Assembly (NCBI RefSeq): GCF_014839805.1
Contig: NC_051138.1
Span: 4,276,983 to 4,340,982, forward strand
Length of the DNA stretch: 64,000 bases
Origin: Manduca sexta
Taxonomy: Eukaryota > Arthropoda > Insecta > Lepidoptera > Sphingidae
Direction of reading: 5' to 3'
Shown here piece after piece: positions 36,446-50,205 of this stretch (its first letter is position 1; every line of letters starts with the position of its first letter). The position numbers and the translations under genes were made by a program. The notes beneath the pieces are model-generated. The model did no database searches. It was not told where the DNA came from and saw nothing but the letters and a program-made list of their open reading frames with translations.

Positions 36446-38908
36446 TTAGCATTAGATATTAACCATAACGTGGCCTCAACATTTGAAGTGCAATAAGAAA
36501 AATGATTCGGAAATCGTTGAGACAAGCGTGCCTTATCTAATGGAATAACTCATACGCCCACATCATGGCATTGAAAATACAAAACACATACAACTTAGAT
36601 AGTAAACATCTTAACAAATGTACTGGAATGGTTTTTTGCAATCAATTAGGAGACGAGGTCGCATATTATACATTTGGTTTGGATTTATGAATGATAGAAC
36701 ACCCGTCCTGATTAAGATAAGTCCAAAAGGTTTTACGTAGAGTTATCGTCAGTATATAGATAATAGTTTCTGTCGTAAATGTACTGTAACTTTAAAATAC
36801 AACTAAACAGAAGTATCTCATGAACTTTGATTCACTAGAGAAATACCATACAGGATCAGTTTTACGATGCGTTACTAACTTGTTCATCATATCGTCTCCA
36901 GGTGTGAGTTTATAATATAAAAAATGCTTTCGAATAAGAAATTTTAATATATTTTATATCTAATATTATACCGTTGCATATTGCATTAAGTTCGTAAGTA
37001 TTTGCTATTATGGTTAAGGTAAGAAACCAGTTAGAAAAGACCCTTAAACTCTATGCTGTTGCATATTACGTAGAGGTCTTTTAAAATTTGACCATTAGCT
37101 ATTGCCTCAAGCGTTGGCGCGATAAAATTAAATGTTTCTAGAGTCATCTTCGAGTGTAAACTGTAATTATATTATGTAAAAACATTACGTGATGTTGCTA
37201 GGGTGATTTATTTATTGAGCCAGTGTAGGTTCAATCCTATCCAATGTGGGATAGGTGCTTTTTCAAGGATGTTTTACATAATTTGAATAAGTTTTTAAAC
37301 CCGCCTCTCTGACGTCAACTCCTCCAAGTGAATCAAGTTAAACAAAGCGGTGCTGGATCTGGATATTAAATCAAGCACCAAGTTTTCAGCCCCTGTACGG
37401 CAAGAAAATGAATAGCTATTTTAAGCATCTACTGTCTTCGTTTGCTGTCTAAATTCGTGGCATTTTACCCTATCATCTATCTGATGTTTATATGTGTATA
37501 ATAAGCAAGAATACGAGATTCTATGTAATTTTTTTATGATGAAAAAATGAGATATAAAATTTTCATGTTGGTAAAAATTACAAAAGACAATAATTCATTT
37601 CTTTATTTTTCGGGATTATTAATTTGTTTAGTAAAACGGAGCTAGGTATCATGATATATGATAGGTTTGTGCAAAAAATATACTACAGAACCTTGTAATA
37701 GTAACCCAGCGAAATATATGCAGCACTAAATATATGTATTTTTGTGATTTATAATAAAAAATAATAAAAGCAACAAAGTAAACACTACATCTATTTGCAT
37801 GTTAAATACGCTAATGAGTTTCCTATCAGACGCGAAATGCAAATGTGCCGACGATTAATGCCGTATCTAATGTAATGATTAACGACAATGTTTTATTTAA
37901 CCGTGGACGAATAAGGACAAAAGATGATCTATCATAACACTTATCTGCTGTATAAAAATAACAATTTATAAACCAATAATGACTCCACCACGCAATTACG
38001 TGTTGATTATATAAATAACAAAGTTATTATAGAACATCATAACCCGTACAAGGAAATGTGGCGGATAAACGCATACGAGCCTTTACATTTCTTGAATGTT
38101 AATTAGTTATTTAAGTATAATTTATACGATAGCAGTGGTGATATTTACTAAACGTTCTAAGTTCGAACTCGGTGTTTGAATAAAAACGAGCTCATCTTGG
38201 TAGCACGGCGCGGGGCAAAGGCCTTCTGGCATTGAGCCTTGTTAGTCACATACTGTTCAACACTGGTTCAATGATAAGTTATAAATAAGCTGGATAATCT
38301 TACTTTAACTTGCATTATCGTTTAGTTTGTGTCGATTTAAACGATTGTATTTTATTTTTTATAGTATATGCGGGTAAACGAGTAAGTGGGCTCCTGATGT
38401 TATGTAATCTCGACTGCCAATTTTATAAAGGAAAAGAAGGAGGAGTTATGCCTGTCCGAAAATGTTACTCCATACGAAAAGTTATGTTATTTCACACCAG
38501 TGCATAGGACATAATATACTTACTATTTACAATGTGGGCTTCTCTACTCCCTACTTTGGTGCTATAGGTTTAATAAATGCTAAGTCTCGGTGGAAACATC
38601 TTCGACCTCAGAAGCGAACACTGTACTAAGTAGACGTATCTCAAATTTTCATCCACCCAAAAAATGTCTGCATCGTTCTATGAAAAAAATCTTCTACCCA
38701 CATTAATTCTATATATTGCGGGACTGACGCCACCCATTTCAAGCATAGACGTATTGCTTTAGTTTGGCTGCACATTCCCTTAACTAACGTCTAACCTTTG
38801 TTTCTAAACATTTAATCGTATCAAATGAACTTCTAATGATTACTATTTACAGGGAAGGTCTCACTATTATTCTATGCCAGGTCGTTTACCCGAGCCATGC
38901 AAGACCTT

Positions 38909-39022
38909 GGTCAACCGCAATCAAGTGATGCGCGGCCGCAATCAACCCGCGATGTAAGCTTTAATAGTCAACCATCCGATGTTGACTTTTGAGATCTTTA
39001 AAATTGACCCTTCATGTTGACC
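38909..39022. promoter_or_regulatory. Cluster of GTTGAC/GTCAAC motifs
   Basis: Six related motifs in 114 bases: GGTCAACC (38909-38916), ATCAACCC (38941-38948), GTCAACC (38967-38973), GTTGACT (38981-38987), TTGACCC (39004-39010) and GTTGACC (39016-39022), on both strands. They resemble nuclear-receptor half-sites (TGACC) in part. Binding is not shown. Confidence 0.3.
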
Positions 39023-40703
39023 TTGCTTAATTTAGTCCGACAATTGTAATACTCATTGTCGCTTTAAAAAATAAAAAAGGAATGAAAATTGTGTGTGGTT
39101 TTAAAATATTATTTTTAATTGTATGAAATATTTAAAAACCTTGAATTTTATTATGTATGAAACAGAACAGATACATTAATAAAATTAATGTATGAATACA
39201 TTTTTTTATATTATACGGATGCAATAATAGTAAATCATAATTTGTCAAATAAATGTCAATATCACAACGGGTTTGTTGTACCTATTTGTAATATTATTGC
39301 GTTAACGTGCATGTGGCAATTGTAATCTGCGCATTCCAGAATTTGCTTGTTATAAACCTGCCTTTAATAAGCTCAGAATAATCGCTTTAAATCGATACTA
39401 AATTTACAATAAATTATCATTCACGTTGTTATTTTCTGTTACAACGCAATAACTATTCAGACTGTGTCACAGCTATTTATACTTGAATCAATTTTCTTAC
39501 CTGTTAGTACATTTTTAATTGCTGTACTCAATTAGTCTGACTGGTACGTATTACAAACGAGAAAAACAGTTTAATCGTTACAATAAACGATTATTCATTC
39601 AAATTCTACAATATTTTTTAAATATCGAATCGGTCGAATGAAGAATAAAATTGAATAAAGAATATTTAAATACACGCGCGATAAAAAAGTGTTTAATTTA
39701 ACAAATCAAATCGCACAATATGGCGGCACTAGTTGCGATTCTATGCTAGATTTGCAAGCGTTGCGCCTGCGACGTGCACTGTAAGTAGGTCGCGAGCGTG
39801 CGTCGACCCCGCGGCCGACTTCAGGGTTAACGCCAAGTGCTCGACAATAGGTTGAGCATGTTTTCCACTGTTATCTGGGGACTTCATCAGGATACTTATT
39901 ACCATGACATCATGGTATAAGTGAACAACGATTAATGATTTTTATTATTAAACTGTTTATTATTTCTCTGTTCAAAAAGTTATGATTTACTTTCAAATTT
40001 CGAATACTATAAAAACGGCATCTAGCAGACTGAAAGCACAAGAAATACACATCGCTGATCTGAGAATAATATTCTTTGTCTTGAATTGCATGAGGTAATT
40101 TTATGTAGATAGTAAAAATGCTAGTATATTTTTGTAAAGTCGGTGAGTTTCTAATATCAAAACCTGACATTGTAATTATAATTCGATAGTACGTAACTAG
40201 CAATCAACATTATGGTTTTTCCTTGGATTCCTCTACTAAAAAGGAAAGGGATTTCCGTAATATGACAAGAAGACCATTCACTGGAGTACCACTGGATGAA
40301 AATATGCTAACTGTGGGTTACTAAACGCATTTATTTTTCGATAATGAAGATTTGAGAACGTGTTAATGTGTGCTAATTTTAGATGTTCACTGCTAAATTA
40401 TTCAAATTTGACAGCATTGACAGAATTGAAGATATTTTTATTACCTTGTTTGTGCTATTCCCAACGTCAATTTTTAGTTACGTAACGAAAATTCCAATCA
40501 CAAAGACATAAGGTCATCAAAATTTATTAGCATTAAAAACATTTATTTTATTGATTTATAAATTTCCGTCAAACACTATACACGCATTTATGTATTCCGA
40601 TCAAGGGTAGTGAAACCTATGTACTAGGCCTTAGGCAGCATATTATTTAAAGAGCTGTAAAGTACGGAATAATCTTAATTTTTCTGTGTAGGTGTAAATT
40701 AAT

Positions 40704-41045
40704 AATTAGCCATGTCACTTATTCATCTTATCATTATACTGGTTTACATTGCAGCCAGTATAACTACTGGACATAATAAGACTTAACACCTTATGTTATA
40801 CCAATTAGCCATGTCACTTGTTCATCTCATCATTACACTGGTTTACACTGTCGCCAGTGTAGCTACTGGACATAATAAGACTTAACATGTCATATCACAG
40901 GATAGCGAGCGCAGTGAAATACCAAACAATACTTTGTAATTTAAGGAATTAGATGGTATTTCTACTGTTTATGAGCGTATCGTTTGCCATCAGGCGAACG
41001 GCAAGCTCGTCTCGTCATTCAAAGCAACAAGAAAAAATATACCAA
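40704..41045 (+). repeat. SINE-like lepidopteran repeat with its head region duplicated in tandem
   Basis: The head unit AATTAGCCATGTCACTT...CATAATAAGACTTAAC occurs twice with an offset of 99 bases (40704-40802 and 40803-40890). The second copy runs on into the body: GGATAGCGAGCGCAGTGAAA, CCATCAGGCGAACGGCAAGC, TCGTCTCGTCATTCAAAGCA, and an A-rich end near 41035. The body also occurs at 61511-61672. Confidence 0.7.
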
Positions 41046-42719
41046 AGTCAAAACGATTAGCTTTAACTTGTATGTAAGCGCATTTTACATATATTCTACA
41101 TATTGTGAGCACCAGATGTTATACGGGAAATGAGACTGCCATAAAACCATGAAATATGGCTTATACATTTTTAATATGCGTGTAATTAAATTAAAACTGT
41201 TAGGTTCATTATTGAAGGGCAACAACTTTTATTTATTTTAAGTTAGAGATCAAAAGGTAAAATAATCTAGTATAAAGATGGAAGGAAAAAATGGCGGATT
41301 TAGTATTTTTTTAAAAGAGTGTGTGACATTTAAAATTATTTGATAATGAGAAAATAACAGTTCTGTTATTTCATAATAAATATAATATGCACATTATTCA
41401 TAATTGCTAATGACCACGTTTAAAATAATTTAAATGTTGCGAAAACTATGAATATTAATTTCTTGAAGTTGGTCATGACTTAACATTTTACGATTTATTG
41501 ATTAAACAATAAACAATACATAATTATTGATTAAACCAGAGTATTACCACGAAATCATAAAAATTTAAGAATTAAAACTTTGAAAGCAAACACGCACAAT
41601 CGTAAAAGATACTAAGTAATAAAAAAATAATTGTCCTATTTTTTTCCATGTAAATGCTCAACGTAGTAACGAAGCGAGCTGACGAGTCTTCAGTTGTCAC
41701 CGTCGAGAGCTCACACGAACCACTCATTCTTATACTTATAATCATTGAATCATCTATTATAAATAAACAAATTAATATCCAAGTAACTAAAGTTCTGAAT
41801 CAACTCGATTTTCCAAACATTACTGTGGTTATCGAAATAATAATAGCGAGCGGGGATCAATGACCGCTCTAGTTCTAATCTAACTAGTGTTACAACTTTG
41901 TTTCTTTCATACATAACTGTGTTTCTATTGCCCTGTTGATTTATATGTACCCAATGACGATTAGTGATTGCTCCCAATTAATCCGTTTCGTATCATCAAT
42001 TGCTATCAATATTTCATAAATACCGGTGATTGCCTCGCTTTGCGTAATCGTTGTGTTTAAGAGAATGTCAACCTTTGATTCTTTTAATTTAACGCCATCT
42101 GTTATTGTGTACCTAAAACTACGCCCTGTAGATGTTAGTGATGAATATAAGTAGCATAATAATATTATTTAATAAACAAACTAGTTTTTGTATAATTGAT
42201 CTTCAATAATATTTATGCAAAACGTTGGTCTCATTATCATGTCTTTGTACGTTATAATTTTGTAGTATTTAGTAAGCAAAATAGAAATAGACGAAAGGAA
42301 GTATGCGATAAATGGGAGCGTGTTTATGCAGTTCGTTCATCTCTCATATCCAGGGTTGCTTGATTCTAAACAAAAACAGCGAGAGGCCGGAAGATTTAAT
42401 TAATTTTATGTATTTATTCTAACTTCCAGGTAACAATAAATCTATATTTTATTACTGGTACATAAATTTAAATTATTAATGATAATGTATAGGGCTGGGC
42501 GTAAGTCTCTTGATAGGACTATAATCGCTCAAACAGGTAACTTTTCTACTACGGCATTCTCAAATATCTGTAAATGTAAGCGGAAATAAATTGTTTATTA
42601 TACATAAATATCAATAAAACTTACAGGTATGGTTTTCATTGAAACGCGTTTCAAAAAACATAATAAATTAGGGCAAAAATATTGAGAAAATAAGACCCTG
42701 ACAACCCTGAGCATTATCT

Positions 42720-42840
42720 GTGAGGACACGGCTGTACTGAGTCTGCGCCCGCGCATTGGCGGTGGCGCGGCGCCGCGTGGGTGAGATTGAGAAGTGGCAA
42801 CGCGACCGCCGCGTGGGCACGCATTATGCACCCAAAGCCG
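42720..42840. other. Short GC-rich island with an internal direct repeat
   Basis: It holds GCGGTGGCGCGGCGCCGCGT and two versions of CGCCGCGTGGG (42769-42780 region and about 42810-42820), each near a GC.CGCATT block. Flanking sequence is AT-rich. Function unknown. Confidence 0.35.
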
Positions 42841-44054
42841 ACTGTTTACCACTCCTATCTCACTCAAAATTAATCCACCACAATAATAATAAATTTCATC
42901 ACTACAGTTACGGTGATGAAAGTTTTATGACACTTCTACCCGTAAAAATGTTAACATTCACGTTGCAGAGAATTGCGATCGAACTCCTAAATGTACGCAA
43001 ACGAGACGTTTATCAAGATTGAATTCAGCGGCGAACAAGAACCAGTCTGACGGGCGGGCCTTATGCGTTAATAGTGTCCTGCATTACTTGAGATAAGTTC
43101 ATAAAAACTTGATCATAAGTGTACGAAACGATCTCGCAAGTTACTGAATAAAGTTCGCACGACTGTTCGCCTTATAAAGCTCTGTTAGGCTACCGAAGTA
43201 GTGTCGAAAGCGGTCTATAATGCGAAGAAACTACGCAACGCCGAGTGTCAGTAGCACAGCATCGCGAGTTCCTAACCTAAGTGATTTAAGGAGATTCGTT
43301 GCACTTATCGGTAATTAGTTATCGACCATCTAATGGAGTAATTATGGCGATCGGTTCTTACGAAATGCTGGTATCTGCACTAGTAAGAATGTATTGCAAC
43401 GTGCTATCGTTCTACAAGTTTTTATTGCAGAAGGAAAGTTGTGCAGCGAGACCTATCCCCCAGCCCTATTGTATCTATTAGCCGGCTACTTTCTCATTTC
43501 TTGCCATTTATGGTCCGTTGAGAAAATCGAGATGCATTTTGCAATATATCAGCGGATGCCGATTGGATGGTGTGACAGCGAGTGAAAAAATATGTACGAC
43601 GCATGTTTGAAAAAACTACACCATTCTAATAGGATAAGTTGACGCCTTTGACATATATTTATGCGTTTATTATGTACGTGCTTCGAAAGCGTAGTTTTAA
43701 CTCGGTGGCCGGCCATATGCGCCATTAAGAGATGTAATAAAACTGTTGATTTATGTTATCAACGTCTGACTGAAATAAATTGCAACATAAACATTATCAA
43801 GAGTATTTAAAAGTACTTGATAATTCCAACGCATAAACATGTTTTATTTGATTATAATCTATATCACTAAGTATTATTAGGAATACAAAACCTACAATAT
43901 ACTAAAAAAATAACTAACATTATGGAAGCACGCCAATTATAGAAAAAAATGATTATAAAATAATAAAAAAATAAAACAACTTTAAAAATAGAACGACAGC
44001 CAGCGTCATGCTCATCGAAAAAGTTTAATAAGCAAAGGTTGCAAGACGATTTAA

Positions 44055-44175
44055 AAGAAACGCGGCGCTAATCCGCGCGGGAAGCCTTGAGCGGGGTGTA
44101 GTGTTACCAGCGGGCCCCGTGTTCGGTTACCGGCGACCGCGGACCGGCCACATCTTCCGACGCTCTTCTCGCATT
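44055..44175. other. Short GC-rich island
   Basis: About 120 bases of high GC (for example AACGCGGCGCTAATCCGCGC and GGCGACCGCGGACCGGCCAC) in an AT-rich intron. It has no recognisable coding frame. Confidence 0.3.
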
Positions 44176-47100
44176 AACTTCACAAAGCATTATCGGTCTG
44201 TTATGTCGACTATTAGGATATCTGATTATTTGGTGGAGTAGTCAAAAATGGCCCCAAATAATGGAATACTTGACATCTGACTGAATCTCGTGCCAGCTGC
44301 TACAACGAGTCAATTTCCTGTGAGAGTAACCCTAGCCAAGCTAGCCTATTCACGTTCCAACAGTTCACATTTTATTTTCCCGATTTTCCGCTTCAAAATT
44401 CTAAAGACCGTGATTGACACAGCTTTATTCAAAGCTAAAATTGTAGGCATAAAGCAACGGTAAAACATTTATTCAGCCGACGACACAAATCCCGGAGGAA
44501 ATTCAAAACATTCTTCACAAAGGGCATTTTGTTGGCACACAAACGTTTACGAACACGTTCATTGACGCTCGTTGATTGAGAGATATAACTGGGGTATAGA
44601 GGATAAGAAGATTGCAAAGATAAATCCATAAGACCAACGTTTCACGTGAGCCATGACCGGTCCGACCAATCAATATGCTAGACAGCAGGCCACCATAAAT
44701 AGAATAGCCTGTATATTTAATGATCCATCTTAGGGAAAACGTGGTTCGCTTGTCACTGTTATCAATCATGTTTTACGGCTGTGTATATCGTACGGTTTCA
44801 CTCAGAATCAATGAGAATTTATTTGCTGGATTTTACCTCCGGTCTGTCTCGGATGCGATTTCAGTTCATTTGCAATATCCAATTCAGTAAAAGTACTTGT
44901 TGGCATTAAGTTTTGCTCTCATAAAATGAATAACAAATAATCTATTAACGAGATTATGGAAATGTATTCTAGTGCGCAGAATGGAAACAACCTAAGATCT
45001 TTAAGTCGTGAATTGGGACTAACGTTCAATAGGAATTCTTATTGGAAATTAAATCAATTCAATTGTAAAGTTTGACAAACTATATTTAGAACAATTTAAA
45101 TTCTATTGTAATATCGACAAGGCGACTCAAGCGTCATATTTTTACAACACTGTTTCATACATATAAATCAGCTCTTTTTCTGTTTTTTTAAACCTAACAT
45201 TTTTCGAAAAAGTATAGCTGAAGCCTTTCAACCGCCGATATATATTTTTAGTAATATAACAGACACAAAGTTCACGTAAAGAATATATCGGGTTAATAAT
45301 GCTTGGAATTATGAAGTTTCCCCCGTTCGAAACGGGGTGCTGTCACGCGACGCCGAGCGAAACGGGTCTACAAGACAATACCGGCCGAGTTATTTACGTG
45401 AAAGATAAGTGAAGTGAATGTTTTAAATTATCCACCGCGATAGCTGGCACTACGAATGTTACTAAGGAATAAATATTCGCATTGTTGATGTGTATTTCGA
45501 GGGTTTCAGTTGAAATATGGAATTATGGATCCATAAGAACTATCAGTATTGATTAGTTTTTGTTACTACACGAGTAAGTAATTGATTCACCGTTTTTACT
45601 TAATATACCGTAAGCTAAAATAACGATTAGTTCAAGGAATTTAGTATAGGGCTTCTGACGTAAATGGTTTCATTCGATAAACGACCGCAACAACTCTCAG
45701 GCACGGATGAGCGAAATAACAAGCTTCTAAATTAAACATCTTTAAAGTAATAACCGCATGACAATAGACGTCATTAAATTGCGCTCAGACATTGAATTAA
45801 CTTCATAAATACAAATAGCGTGACAGGATAAAGGCGCTTGCTAATGAACCGCGTGCACCACCGATGCAATTATATTCATTGTATTGTAACGGTAACTACG
45901 TTTATATTTGACCAAATGTTAAAACTTAAAACAATTACCCTTCATTAAAATAATTCGAAATTCTTAAAGACCAACTCCGAGTTGAAAGTAAAGTTTTGAA
46001 ACAACGTTAACATAAAACAACAATATAAATCTTACAAACTTGCGTTCCAAGTGAACGTATATCAAACAAAAACTTATGTTTAATTCATCACCATAACACG
46101 AAATAAACACGATTAAAACAACCGACTAATGATAAGGCGTGAGCAGAAAACAATTATTCAATCGACATCAGTAAAATAAGTACCGCATAGGCGTATGTGC
46201 AGTAATAAACAACAAACAAACGTCGAGTAAAAATAGCAGCGGCCGGCAACAGGGTAATGACCGACGGTTGACACACAACTGGCTCAAGGACTGAGATTAG
46301 ATACCGGCACAACAAATATACATAAAGACAGCAATTGCAAAATAATCTGCGGAGAGAACAATTCACTGGGGAGAATGCAACGATACATTGTTAGGTATTC
46401 AGGAAAAAGAATATGCACTCGCACGTCCAACACAGAATATGCTAGGGACGTAAACATGGACGTAAAAATACTCTATGTCATATTCAGACTTACGTATTGA
46501 GTAGTTAAAGTAATGTTTGCTGTTTACGATCAGGTACTTCGAGTACTAAGATTGCAAAGTCGTATTATATGGAATGAAATTTGATAGCGCATCGTTTGTG
46601 AAATAAAGAATCGTTTAGACTTGTTCGAATTAAAGAGGTCTGTTGCCTGTATTTTTATCTGGAGTATCTGAATTAAAAATGTCAAGAGGAGAGCATTGGC
46701 CATCAACGAGTCTGAAAGCTTGCGTGATACATCGCTTAGATTGATGGCTTTGATGGCGTCCCAACTGGAATTGAAAGTGCTTTGAAATTAGTCTAGCTCC
46801 CAAGCCGTCGTAATTCTAATAGCCCTTCAAAGGAGTTTTAACATGTTATTTTTATACTTTTACGAAAATAACAATGTTAGGTGCATTAACAATTTTGTAC
46901 AAGAAAACATATTCATGTATTCAGGTTCATAATTCGATTTAGCATCAACATAAGATTGAATTTTATTTTCTCAAAGCATTATATAATTGAATTCTCGTGA
47001 TTCATTTCATTTTCTACGTTAGCTTTTACATCTCTGTCAGCAGTTGCAATTGTACTTACGTAAACAATAAACTAAAATGCAGTTTGTGCAACTTTTATGT

Positions 47101-48429
47101 GTATTGATGGAGGTCACGTCTAGGGTTCGCTCGTATATTTCTTATTATTGGTCTGTTTTCGAAAAATGTCTGCAGCGGCGAGTTCGTAAACGATTCCCGT
47201 GCATTCTTGAACAATTTTGTAACAACCGGTTGGCAGTTTTTCACGTTATTACGCGATGTATGATATCGGTTTGCGCAATACATTAGCGGGCAAGCTCCAA
47301 CTGAGTTTTTAGTGAACATTTTTTTATGTACATTTTAAAGTGTATGTATAATATTACGTGTAAATATTTATACATGCGACCAGTTTTTAAATGTAGTAAC
47401 ACACGTGAAATGTAAACCTTATTCCGAGAACACACGTTGTGTATATCGCACTTATGACGATGTGTGAGAATTGAAACATATTTACTGCGTTTTTATCGCC
47501 TCGTCAACTATATCTTTAAAAGCGAAAGAATGACACCGAACACCGCGTACTTCTGCGTAACTATTAAAACCAAAAGCTGCATTTTAGCGTGTTATTCGAG
47601 TGTACTTTGTAGACTGTACAGGATGTGAATAAAAGGGTATGTCTTGTAACCAAACGCGATTAAATTACAGAGGAATTACTTTCAGTTGCATAGTTGGCGA
47701 TGTCCCGTTAGCCGGCGCCGGGACGCGGTGTTATCTCTAAAACTGTCACCTTGTATTTTATGGCGTCGGGAACAAAAACAACCTTTCACTCCAGGACATT
47801 TTCAGAAATAAAAATATTTTACAGTCCGCGTGTGCTCCGCCCGATGTAACTGCAGACCGCGTCACGTACATTCACAGCCAAAAATATAAGGCAATTATGC
47901 AAATACTGTAGGGAAACTAAAGCTTAGCTCTTAGCGTGTCGAGTTTTTCGCCATGTTTGCATAAGTGCAAAAATATAACAGCATTTTATTACAGCAACAC
48001 GTCTGAATTAGACTTTATAATTAAGATCTTGTTAGGCCAATAAATATCAAAAAGTCGTCATAAATCAGTCGTTCGATAAACATGACATGCATTCACAGAA
48101 ATAATTTAAACAAATGGGTAATACATTCGTATCGAATACTAAATAAAAACCTATTATTTTAGCAACGAAAATCCGCCTGTTTCCCAACATAGTGTACAAG
48201 ATTCTCAGTAATTTTTAAATCATGATGCAAATAATTTGACCGTGTCACGACTAAAGAATCTTAATGTGTTATCTTCAAAGTACATGGTCACATGCACATA
48301 ATAATTAGCATGAGTGCTTGCGCAAATAGTACCTGTTTGCACTACATAATACTTTTTTTGCTTTATCCGTAACATACGAGTCGTTACATGACATAAAGAA
48401 AAACATTCACAAACAACATGGAATCTTAC

Positions 48430-48526
48430 CTTGATCTGATATGAGTTGACTTTGTGCTTCGGAAGGAGATTGAAAGTTGAGAAGTCCAGTCTTCTGGAGA
48501 ATATCCCGTTGGCGCCTGCGCCAGCC
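48430..48526 (-). CDS. hdc: headcase coding exon, upstream visible exon (97 bp)
   Basis: The first base completes a codon begun in an upstream exon (phase 2 intron). Then follow 32 codons, beginning AGAGANGIFSRRLDF and ending LLPKHKVNSYQIK. On the minus strand the acceptor is a T-rich tract ending in GACAG before 48526, and the donor is AAG followed by GTAAGA after 48430. The residues match the HECA segment containing the LRRLD..ELL..IPRHKLNTF motif, which lies just before the cysteine-rich half. Joined to the next exon the text reads QIK/IEDEGNHGNDDTR, which parallels the acidic linker of the human protein in place and character. The exon sits 34 kb from the next one and 15 kb inside the window edge with no other coding sequence near it. 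Without the splice match it would look like a chance frame. Confidence 0.9.
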
Positions 48527-50205
48527 CTGTCAAAAAAACAAAAATCCACATTACAAGACTACATTTATTCAGAGCACGAAAAATCGGCAGCCATTTTAAA
48601 TCCATTTTTCATCTGGCTAAATACGGGCATCGTGGTACAGACGATTAATTTCATTCCCATCTGTTCGTGGCTCGTTCTCAGACAATTTTCAACTTATAAT
48701 CCGCGTGGCACTGATGAATCGAAATCCAATTTGGCCTTGAACGAGTTATGTGGCAGGCACAAAATACGAAAGGATTACTAAAGACTAATATGGACAAAAA
48801 TGTATTATCCGGCTCGAAGGACCATGCTGAACAAAGATTTGGATTAAACCCTTTGAGTTTTATTCAACGTGTCGATATACCTTCTGTTTATTTTATTCTA
48901 TAGTAAAATGGTTTTGTTGTTAATCGGATTACGTGGATTCGCAGCAAGCACGCCGACTCGCAGGTTTTATGCGGATGCGAACGCAACACAGTTTTATTAA
49001 TCAACTGGCATTTCGCCCGAGTTTCTTTTTTGCTCCGCTACAATAGCAGCACAAAATGAGCATAACTCGTTCGATTGATTTCTTTATAAATATCGCGATC
49101 ATTTCATCCTGATAATATACATATTTATATACTTAATTGCAGCTTCAAGAACGATCAAAAAAGATTATAAATGTTCGCAGCTCATAAACACGTATAAATC
49201 AATTGCTATTTTGAGCTAAAAAGCGTGGAAGATTACACTATTCTGAACCTCATTTACATTAATAATCTTATTCAAAGGATGCAAAGGATACTAATAATAA
49301 TATGACGCATTCTATTATACTAGTCTAGACATACTTAGTACCCAAATTTGATTTCCTATCACATCATATGCCATCGTATATGTGGAATCCATAAAAATGT
49401 CACTTCTGTGTATGATTTGCATTCTATAAACAACATTCACATATAAACCACGATTTAAAATATAAATAAAATTCTATTTAAATAATCTATTTCTCAGTAG
49501 GTACAAAACAATACGACGCAAAGGTTTTTTTAACCGCTTAAAGCGCCGTGCAAAAAGCAATGCAGAATTTCAAGGTAGCGAAAAAAAGAACTTGTTTTTT
49601 CATTGTCAAGGTCAGTCGAATTAGATACCGGCTTTCGTATCTCGTCCAGGCGTGTCAACACAGCTCTGTTTACATTCGCGTGCAGATAAAAAAACCAACG
49701 ATTATATTGTCACCGCGAATATTTTGTCATGTTATCAACATTATTTAAATGGTATCGACGTATTCGATATTTAAAACCGAAAACCATAGATAACGTGAAC
49801 GCATATAGAATTTTAAAATTTTGTTCTGGTCCACAGATTACGTATTTTTAATTCGATACTTTGCGATGCGAATATCGATTACCTATTTGGAAATTTACAT
49901 GATCAAGTAGTGCGTATTTTACGTCGTATTTCATATGTAAAGCGTGAGTTGAAAGCGAACTTATAGGTATTCCTTTATCAGAACGTTAATATTCAAATTC
50001 GGCGAGACTCCGCGTCAGCGGAAGTACGGTCGACTTAATAAGGGTAACCTTGGACACACAATGGGTTATTTTAATTTCATCAACATAAAAAATATCTACA
50101 ACACACACTGCCCTATTTACGGTAAGTAAGTTACTTGCACGTGCGTGAGACTGTTCGTCTTTAAATAGTAAGTTTTAGTCATTTTTTTTCTTTTTAAACC
50201 TATAC

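Larger units (their letters stand above)
14065..48429 (-). other. hdc: 34.4-kb headcase intron
   Basis: It separates the exon ending QIK from the exon beginning IEDEG and interrupts the protein in phase 0. The ends are GTAAGA (48429 side) and TTGTAG (14065 side). I see no other gene inside it. It contains CpG-rich islands, a cluster of perfect hairpins (28293-28607), tandem duplications (29735-30630, 40704-40890), and lepidopteran repeats listed separately. The stretches between these are AT-rich with stop codons in all frames and nothing I can name. Such long introns in developmental regulators commonly hold enhancers or alternative promoters, but none is shown directly. Confidence 0.85.

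Noticed and set aside
45320..45337. CCCCGTT-CGA-AACGGGG hairpin
   Set aside because: The stem is only 7 bp with a 3-base loop. It is short enough to be chance in a local GC patch, and there is no gene context.
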